NCBI RefSeq assembly: GCF_013031245.1
Contig: NZ_WPZL01000025.1
Coordinates: forward strand, 1 to 56,681
DNA length: 56,681 bases
Reading direction: 5' to 3'
DNA from: Ruegeria lacuscaerulensis
GTDB taxonomy: Bacteria > Pseudomonadota > Alphaproteobacteria > Rhodobacterales > Rhodobacteraceae
The notes beneath the pieces were generated by a model that was not told the DNA's origin, did no database searches, and worked only from the letters and a program-made list of their open reading frames with translations. The position numbers and the translations under genes were made by a program. Of this stretch, positions 51,324 through 56,681 are shown in pieces. Position 1 is the stretch's first letter, and every line of letters begins with the position of its first letter.

Positions 51324-52568
51324 TTAGCCGTTTCTTGCAAGTTCATCCTCCAGTTCCTCTTCGGACGTCTGATCTTCTCCCGCCGGATCGTCACTGGCTT
51401 CATCCTCATCTTCATCGTCGGCATGTTCCTCGTCGGTATAGTCACCGTCGTCCTCACCGTCAGCATATTCGTACTCGTCATTCAACGTACCAAGCGCGGC
51501 TTTAACAGCCTCGTCGTCGGGGTTGGAGGCTCTTACTGCACCGAGAACGCGATCCTGCTGTTCCGTTGCAACGTTGTCGTCGTCAGAAAAGTCGCCCTTG
51601 TAGTGACCCAGAAGACCGGCTTCCGCTTGGTGCACTGCCTCTGCGGCTGCTGCTTGATCCTCAGTTGGTCGCTTAACCGGATTTCCGTCTTCATCTGTGG
51701 TTAAGTCGTGCGCATCCTTGACGGCCTGTGCGTCTTCCAAATCGTCAGGGTCAGTCGATCCTGGATTGGCCTCTTCGTTGGCGAGGACCTCCTCTGCTTC
51801 TTCCACGGACATTGGGGCATCGTCCAAAAAGCCAAACGCCGCATTGAGTTCTTGAACTTCTTCAGGACTCAACTTGCTGTCTTTACCCATGGCATGATTG
51901 AAATTGGCGTCCGCTACTGCAAGGCCTGCGGCGAGGCTGACCGGCCCCGTACCTTTCGCATACTGACCGTTGGCGATATGTGCGAGCTTTGCCTTTGTGC
52001 TGGAATTTATTGCACCATTCAGCTTGCCGAGGTTGCGGGGATCAAGCGTACCATCGTCAATGTATATTGCTTTTCTGCTTGTCGGTCTCGGGGATTGCTT
52101 GACAGAGGTGTTTTTTGTTCGTGCTGTGGCAGCCTGCTGCTTTTTGCCATTGAACAAGCCCTTGATGCCTTTTTTTTGCGTCTTGTTGGCAGCGTTGCCT
52201 TTCTTTCCGCCAAACAAATCCTTCAGAGAGAATTGTTTGCCTTTAGAGCGTTTCGAAGCTCCCCCCGCAGTACCAACGGATTTGCGACCCGACTTTCCTG
52301 CAGCTTTCTTTCCTCCGCCCTTGGACGTAACAGATCCAGAGCCCTTACCCTTACCGTCGCCGCCACTGTTGTTACCGACACCGTTGCCTTTGCCACCGCT
52401 GTTCCCTTTGCCACCACCGTTTCCGTTCCCGTTACTGCCGCCATTTCCCTTACCCTCTTTCGCATAAACGGTATCCGGAAACGTGAATGCTCCAACAATT
52501 GCAGCAGATCCCAGCAGGGCAATTGCAATGGTGGATGCTTTCAAAAGGCCGGTCGATTTGGTTTTCAT
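51324..52568 (-). CDS. Secreted low-complexity protein: Gly/Lys-rich front, acidic tail
   Basis: The start at 52568 is chosen for agagga six bases upstream and a signal peptide (MKTKSTGLLKASTIAIALLG..., cleavage near 36, VYA). The 414-residue product then has a Gly/Asn/Lys-rich segment (about 37-110), a basic KKGNAANKTQKKG-type region to about 165, and a middle helical part (KLNGAINSSTKAKLAHIANG; SLAAGLAVADANFNHAMG). The C-terminal tail of about 80 residues is dominated by Asp and Glu. I do not recognise the family. The charge polarity suggests cation binding, self-association or an extracellular matrix role (inference). Confidence 0.7.
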   Translation of the reverse strand: MKTKSTGLLKASTIAIALLGSAAIVGAFTFPDTVYAKEGKGNGGSNGNGNGGGKGNSGGKGNGVGNNSGGDGKGKGSGSVTSKGGGKKAAGKSGRKSVGTAGGASKRSKGKQFSLKDLFGGKKGNAANKTQKKGIKGLFNGKKQQAATARTKNTSVKQSPRPTSRKAIYIDDGTLDPRNLGKLNGAINSSTKAKLAHIANGQYAKGTGPVSLAAGLAVADANFNHAMGKDSKLSPEEVQELNAAFGFLDDAPMSVEEAEEVLANEEANPGSTDPDDLEDAQAVKDAHDLTTDEDGNPVKRPTEDQAAAAEAVHQAEAGLLGHYKGDFSDDDNVATEQQDRVLGAVRASNPDDEAVKAALGTLNDEYEYADGEDDGDYTDEEHADDEDEDEASDDPAGEDQTSEEELEDELARNG

Positions 52569-52774
52569 GACGGTCCTCTTTCGTTGAGTGCAATTTTCAT
52601 TTGTCAGCGCATCAGGATATGGTGTGAAGGCGCAGATGTGTGTGTCGGAATCAGGAACCAATGTCCCGATTTAAGCCTATTATCATTGAACCCACGACGA
52701 ACTGGTCGTTCATCGCCAGTTCACATTGAAATCAGTAGAATTAAGATGCGCTAGCACGTTAATGAGTATGGAAG

Positions 52775-53428
52775 ATGAGAAAGCTTTTTGTCATCGTGTG
52801 TCTGCTCGCCTTTCTCCAGGCCGGAGAGGGGCATAGCGCCGTGCGCGAGTTGAAACAGTCTGAATTGCGCAAAGCAACAACTTCGGGCAGCACCATTCGG
52901 CTCAAGAAAGTTATCAAAGGGGTCGAAAGGGTTTTCGGCGGGACCCCTGTTGATGCGCGCGCATTCCAGTCTGACAAGGTTTATTACCGAATATTGGTCA
53001 AGAAACCCAACGGCAAAATCATCAGCGTCATCGTTAACGCACAAACGGGTGTCGTCGTTCCCAATCGTTCAAGTATCGGACGCCAGATATCCAAGGCAGC
53101 CCAGTCCACTCCCGGAAACACTGCCAGGGCTAACTCGCAGGGGAAATCCAGCCACACGGGCAATCAGGCCAACAACGGAAATCGCGGGGGCAATAGCAAC
53201 AGCGGTGGAAACGGTAACAGCGGTGGCAACGGCAACGGGAACAGTGGCGGCAACGGCGGTGGCAACGGCGGTGGCAACGGTGGCGGCAACAGCGGTGGCA
53301 ACGGTGGCGGCAACGGTGGCGGCAACGGCGGTGGCAACGGCGGCGGAAACGGTGGCGGTGGCGGCAACGGTGGCGGCAACGGTAACGGTGGCGGTGGCGG
53401 CAACGGCAACGGTGGCGGCAAAAAATAG
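52775..53428 (+). CDS. Secreted PepSY-like protein with (Gly-Gly-Asn)n tail
   Basis: The 217-residue protein has a signal peptide (about 1-22, MRKLFVIVCLLAFLQAGEG...). A domain of about 75 residues, with VFGGTPVDARAFQSDKVYYR and KPNGKIISVIVNAQTG, resembles the PepSY strand pattern. The second half is almost entirely Gly-Gly-Asn repeats. It lies 38 bp upstream of a response regulator and histidine kinase. PepSY-like proteins beside such pairs are common and may modulate the sensor from the periplasm (inference). Confidence 0.8.
   Translation: MRKLFVIVCLLAFLQAGEGHSAVRELKQSELRKATTSGSTIRLKKVIKGVERVFGGTPVDARAFQSDKVYYRILVKKPNGKIISVIVNAQTGVVVPNRSSIGRQISKAAQSTPGNTARANSQGKSSHTGNQANNGNRGGNSNSGGNGNSGGNGNGNSGGNGGGNGGGNGGGNSGGNGGGNGGGNGGGNGGGNGGGGGNGGGNGNGGGGGNGNGGGKK
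53180..53425 (+). repeat. Simple-sequence coding tract for Gly-Gly-Asn repeats
   Basis: Ggtggcaac and ggcggcaac 9-mers recur about 25 times with small variations. Such tracts are prone to slippage in units of 9 bp, which keeps frame and changes tail length. Confidence 0.9.
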
Positions 53429-53466
53429 TGATTAAAAAACTTTCTGCGCACCTGTAGAAACAAGAT

Positions 53467-54126
53467 ATGAGAGTATTACTCGCCGAAGATGAACCGCACC
53501 TGTGCGAGCAGGTCAAGAAACTGCTAAACGCCGAAGGTCGCGTGGTCGATATCGTGAACAACGGTGTCGATGCCCTGCATCTGGGCACAACCGAACCGTA
53601 CGACATGATTATTCTCGACCTGGGCCTGCCAGAACGCGACGGCATCTCTGTGTTACGCGAATGGCGAGGCGCAGGCATCAAGACACCAGTATTAATCCTG
53701 ACCGCCCGCGATGGCTGGAGCGAACGAGTTGATGGATTGGATGCCGGTGCGGACGACTACATGACTAAACCGTTCCATTTGCCTGAATTGGCGGCACGAG
53801 TCCGCGCCATCTTGCGCCGCCAGAGCGGGCAACTGAACCCTGTGATCGAGATGGGGAACGTCGTTCTGGACACTCGTAATGGTCGCGTGACCGCAGACGG
53901 AGTTCCGGTTGATTTGACCGCCCAGGAAATTGCTGTGCTTACCTATCTGGCCCACAATGCCGGGCGTTTAATCCCAAGAACCGAGCTTTCAGAGCACATC
54001 TATGAATATGATGGTGATCGGGATTCGAACACCATCGCGGTTTTCATAAACCGACTGCGCAAAAAGTTAGGACCCGACCTGATCACGACGGTTCGCGGTC
54101 GTGGATATATGATCGATTCAATCTGA
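53467..54126 (+). CDS. OmpR/PhoB-family response regulator
   Basis: The 219-residue protein has a receiver domain with acidic pocket (AEDE), phosphoacceptor Asp51 (IILDLGLP), Thr79 and Lys101 (MTKPF). The winged-helix domain (about 125-219) has LTAQEIAVLTYLAHNAGRL and DSNTIAVFINRLRKKLG. It is coupled to the kinase gene by TGATG. Confidence 0.95.
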   Translation: MRVLLAEDEPHLCEQVKKLLNAEGRVVDIVNNGVDALHLGTTEPYDMIILDLGLPERDGISVLREWRGAGIKTPVLILTARDGWSERVDGLDAGADDYMTKPFHLPELAARVRAILRRQSGQLNPVIEMGNVVLDTRNGRVTADGVPVDLTAQEIAVLTYLAHNAGRLIPRTELSEHIYEYDGDRDSNTIAVFINRLRKKLGPDLITTVRGRGYMIDSI

Positions 54127-55475
54127 TGTTATCACTTCGTCAACGGGCATTGCTTGGGGGGATCGCATCCGGGGCCTTGTCCGTTGGTGTGGGTACACTG
54201 GCCGTCTTCTCCTATATCGATTCCCGAGTTTCAAATCGGTTCGACACCGCACTTCGGGACCGCCACACGCAACTTGTCGTCGGGTTGAGTGTCACGACCC
54301 AGAACCCCGATTTCTTGCGCGACCTCATGTTTGATCCGGCCTATAGCGCACCGTATTCTGGCCGGTACTGGCAAGTCACCAACAGCGACGGAGAGATTTT
54401 CACATCCGCTTCGCTTTTTGACGAAACAATCGCTGAACCGCCCGGTTCCCCAGAAAACGTCACACTTTGGACTACCTCGGGTCCCGAAGATGAAGCGGTG
54501 CGCAGCGCCTATCAAGAAATAACCTACGAAGATGGAACCGTTTGGGGCATCAGTGTCGCCGAAAGCCAGACCCAGCTGATCGACGAGAGACGGGCAGCTC
54601 AGCGCAGTCTTTTGCCCGTTTTTGCAGTTGTCGGGTTGATCGGTGTCGCGGGTTCCTTGCTGCTTATGTCGATTATTCTGGGGCCACTTCGAAAATTGCA
54701 AACGGATGTGGCACATCGGTGGGATTCAGATGACGACCTCAAGCCTGCTGACTACCCGAATGAAGTAGCTCCTTTGGTTGAGGACCTGAATCAGCTTATG
54801 CGTCGCAATCGGGATATCGTGTCCGGTTCTCGAAGGCACGCTGCCGATTTGGCACATGCTCTGAAAACACCAACAACCATATTGCGAAACGAACTCCAGG
54901 GTTTGTCCGAGACCGGGGTCAAGACCGATATCGCCCAGGAAGCTTTGGATCGGGTTGACGCTCAACTCAGTCGTTCGCTCGCAAGGTTGCGGGCAATGAA
55001 TACGGCGGAACTGACACATTCACGCACCGATCTTGCACACTCAGTCGATCGGCTGGCGCGGCTTTTTTCAACGATAGCTGAAAGAGATGGCAAAGTACTG
55101 GAAGTCAAAAGTGATCCGGAACTCTGGGTACGTATGGACACGCAAGATATCGAAGAAGTTCTTGGAAACTTGTTGGACAACGCTGTCAAATGGTGTCGCA
55201 GCACCGTAAGATTGACCGCAAAACGCCAAGAGGGCTGTATCGAAATACGCATCGAAGACAACGGCCCCGGTATCCCGGAAGACGCACGACGCGAAGCGCT
55301 GCGGTCTGGAGGACGTCTCGACACCTCAGTCAGAGGCAGCGGATTGGGGCTGGCAATCGCAATTGATTTATTGAACGCATACGGCGCACGGCTTGATCTG
55401 GGAATATCGGATTCCCTTGGTGGATTGAAGGGTCGGGTAGCGATCCCGACTAAAATCAGCGCAACCTCAGAATAA
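54126..55475 (+). CDS. Sensor histidine kinase
   Basis: The 449-residue protein has an N-terminal membrane helix (about 8-28), a periplasmic sensor region (about 30-155), a second helix (about 160-182), then a dimerisation domain with phosphoacceptor His244 in ADLAHALKTPTT. The ATPase domain shows NLLDNAVKW, DNGPGIP and GSGLGLAIAIDLL. It partners the upstream response regulator. The PhoQ-like layout together with the PepSY-like gene suggests sensing of an envelope or cation signal (inference). Confidence 0.94.
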   Translation: MLSLRQRALLGGIASGALSVGVGTLAVFSYIDSRVSNRFDTALRDRHTQLVVGLSVTTQNPDFLRDLMFDPAYSAPYSGRYWQVTNSDGEIFTSASLFDETIAEPPGSPENVTLWTTSGPEDEAVRSAYQEITYEDGTVWGISVAESQTQLIDERRAAQRSLLPVFAVVGLIGVAGSLLLMSIILGPLRKLQTDVAHRWDSDDDLKPADYPNEVAPLVEDLNQLMRRNRDIVSGSRRHAADLAHALKTPTTILRNELQGLSETGVKTDIAQEALDRVDAQLSRSLARLRAMNTAELTHSRTDLAHSVDRLARLFSTIAERDGKVLEVKSDPELWVRMDTQDIEEVLGNLLDNAVKWCRSTVRLTAKRQEGCIEIRIEDNGPGIPEDARREALRSGGRLDTSVRGSGLGLAIAIDLLNAYGARLDLGISDSLGGLKGRVAIPTKISATSE

Positions 55476-55562
55476 GTGTAAGCGTTGCATAGCCCCCATA
55501 TTTAATATCTGATCAAGCTACTCTGAGCGGTTTATGATGTCCTCCAAAAGGATAAAGGCATC
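55476..55562. other. Short spacer before the IS66 remnant
   Basis: Nothing recognisable, and no clear terminator for the kinase gene. Confidence 0.4.
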
Positions 55563-56100
55563 ATGAATTCTCAAGTGTTGGGTGAGCTCGCAAGTGACCA
55601 GGAAACCGAAAAAGCGTTCCATGCCTATGGCCACTCAATTCCCGTTGGGAAAGACGGTCGCCGTCTGTGGCCCCTAAATTTCAAAGATTAAATGGGGCAG
55701 CGTATGAGGGCTGGTCGTTTATCTGTCGGCGAAGTTGCAAAGACGTGTGGTGTCAAACACGAGATTGCCTCCAGGTGGAAGAAAACGTCCGAGAAAAAGG
55801 CGTCAGGTCCGCACTCAACCTTAAAACCTAAATCTCAACCGTCTTTTGCTGAGATTTAGGTCAGCTCACATGAGCAAACTGTCCCAGCTGCGTCAGAAAA
55901 CATCATTTTCAAGCGAGGCGGATGTGAAGTCCTATTTCCCGCCAATGATCCACTCGGGAAACTGGCAACGCTGATCAGGGCATTTGAGGGCGACGTATGA
56001 TTACACCATCTGGAAACTTTAAGTTCTACGTAGCGACCGAGCTCGTCGACTTTCGCTAGGGTAGCGCCACCATAAGCTTTGTTGGCCAGAACGGAAAGGT
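55563..56100 (+). mobile_element. Decayed IS66-family element (orfA and start of orfB)
   Basis: Several short readings in order match IS66 accessory genes. DGRRLWPLNFKD, then GRLSVGEVAKTCGVKHEIASRW, give the OrfA helix-turn-helix. DPLGKLATLIRAFEGDV and a stop are its typical end. MITPSGNFKFYVATELVDFR is the start of OrfB (TnpB), ended by a stop where RKG is expected. In-frame stops and frameshifts interrupt every part. No transposase proper (OrfC) is left. Confidence 0.7.
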
Positions 56101-56330
56101 GTCAGCCTGGGGTGCGCTTGCAATGCTTACGATCGGCCTTCCGAAAGCGCTCGTTGGGGCAGTTGCAGCGATAGCTCACTTTGTCCGCAGTGCCGCGTTG
56201 AAGGGATGTCGAAACAAGGTCCCTATTGGGAACAATAGCTGCCGAATGCACTCGCTGAGGTCAATTAGCTCGGGAACGGCGCATTGGGCTCAGAGCCGTC
56301 ATTCGAGATATCGGCTTTGGCGGTGGTTTC
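56101..56330. other. Non-coding gctgcg-type spacer
   Basis: No supported gene. Words such as cactttgtccgc (near 56178) recur at about 4799, and the texture equals that of the decayed spacers of the first 19 kb. Confidence 0.45.
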
Positions 56331-56376
56331 TCCCTACCCGGGGTATACACGGGGCCGGGTATACCCCGGGTAGGGA
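56331..56376. repeat. Perfect 18-bp inverted repeat with a 10-base spacer
   Basis: The left arm is TCCCTACCCGGGGTATAC (56331-56348) and the right arm 56359-56376 is its exact reverse complement; the spacer is acggggccgg. aaaaa follows on the plus strand. Function unknown: hairpin, cruciform or recombination/protein site. Confidence 0.9.
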
Positions 56377-56580
56377 AAAATCCCTCTGTATACTTCTACG
56401 CGCAACGCAGTTTCACCTGGCTGACAGTGCTGACAGTGCAGACGGAGACTGTGGGTTGGTTTTTCTTTTGGGGAGAGATTCGGTTTAAGGCTACGCCAGC
56501 TTTGGAGTGTTTAAGGTGCTGTTCTTTGCTGTGTGGCGCAGTACTGCTGTAGCACCGAGGCTGGTCGTCCTAAGCACGAG

Positions 56581-56600
56581 AAGCGCCCCTTTGGGCGCTA
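56581..56600 (-). terminator. Hairpin downstream of tRNA-Met
   Basis: AGCGCCC-CTTT-GGGCGCT is a 7-bp stem about 30 bp past the tRNA 3' end (minus strand). The bases after it (TCTCG) are only weakly T-rich. Confidence 0.5.
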
Positions 56601-56626
56601 GTGCGTTGATTTAATGTTGTTATATT

Positions 56627-56681
56627 TGGTTGCGGGAGCAGGATTTGAACCTGCGACCTTCAGGTTATGAGCCTGACGAGC
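56627..56681 (-). tRNA. Initiator tRNA-Met (CAU), 3' part; 5' end lies beyond the window
   Basis: The minus strand reads GCTCGTC, AGG-CTCATAA-CCT (anticodon CAT), GAAGGTCG, the T-arm CAGG-TTCAAAT-CCTG and CTCCCGCA-ACCA with encoded CCA. The GCTCGTC segment and AAGGTCG variable loop are those of initiator tRNA. The anticodon stem has A29-U41 instead of the first of the usual three G-C pairs, a variant reported in some alphaproteobacteria. Confidence 0.9.

Noticed and set aside
53180..53425. Tandem 9-bp repeats as a possible CRISPR or iteron array
   Set aside because: They are a simple-sequence coding tract in frame with a secreted protein.

Overview
The window reads as chromosome (or a large replicon) of a marine alphaproteobacterium of the Rhodobacterales/Roseobacter group. 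This is an inference from the alphaproteobacterial Tad pilus locus with a CtrA-type box, the initiator tRNA type, the IS families and the overall protein character; no 16S gene is present. About 45 protein genes, two tRNA loci (one broken, one cut by the window edge), one cobalamin riboswitch and several decayed mobile elements can be supported.

Bases 1-19 kb form an accessory, defence-island-like region. It opens with a transposase tail, then carries a large HD plus Hsp90-type ATPase protein, a small cluster of membrane-anchored proteins with a tandemly duplicated Cys-rich 3' module, and a chimeric IS3/IS110 remnant. Next comes a tight four-gene minus-strand operon: a C5 DNA methyltransferase, a phosphoribosyltransferase-like protein, an ORC/Cdc6-like AAA ATPase and an unknown Rossmann/CARF-like protein. 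It is followed by a secreted WD40 propeller joined through one membrane helix to a STAND/NACHT-like NTPase. A hicAB toxin-antitoxin pair and the 5' half of a tRNA-Ser(GCU) close the island at about 19.2 kb. Long stretches of non-coding, GCTGCG-rich sequence separate these genes.

Bases 19.5-31.7 kb look like resident chromosome. They hold a FecR-like secreted protein with a CHASE2 adenylate cyclase, and a four-gene set of patatin phospholipase, catalase-like haem protein, unknown protein and DyP peroxidase. A convergent cyclase-AAA-TPR signalling protein and an SMP-30/gluconolactonase follow. Bases 31.8-35.2 kb are a B12-riboswitch-controlled ABC uptake operon (DUF1636 protein, ATPase, binding protein, permease), flanked by a dead TPR gene. 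Bases 36.4-40.3 kb carry a surface-glycan block: a double glycosyltransferase, an unknown protein and an AT-rich sulfotransferase gene.

Bases 40.7-49.3 kb are a Tad/Flp pilus operon on the minus strand (flp, cpaB, tadG, two tadE-like genes, cpaE, cpaF, tadB, tadC). The secretin, prepilin peptidase and TadD genes are not in the window. A divergent LuxR-type regulator faces flp across a 0.5 kb AT-rich region with a CtrA-type site. After it come a 62-residue protein, a secreted charge-polarised repeat protein, and a PepSY-like protein with a long Gly-Gly-Asn tail followed by an OmpR-type two-component pair. The end of the window has a decayed IS66 element, a perfect 18-bp inverted repeat, and the 3' part of an initiator tRNA-Met gene.

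The best candidate for a little-described system is the methyltransferase/PRTase/ATPase/CARF-like operon at 8.0-13.2 kb, with the neighbouring WD40-NTPase and HD-Hsp90 genes as further probable conflict proteins.
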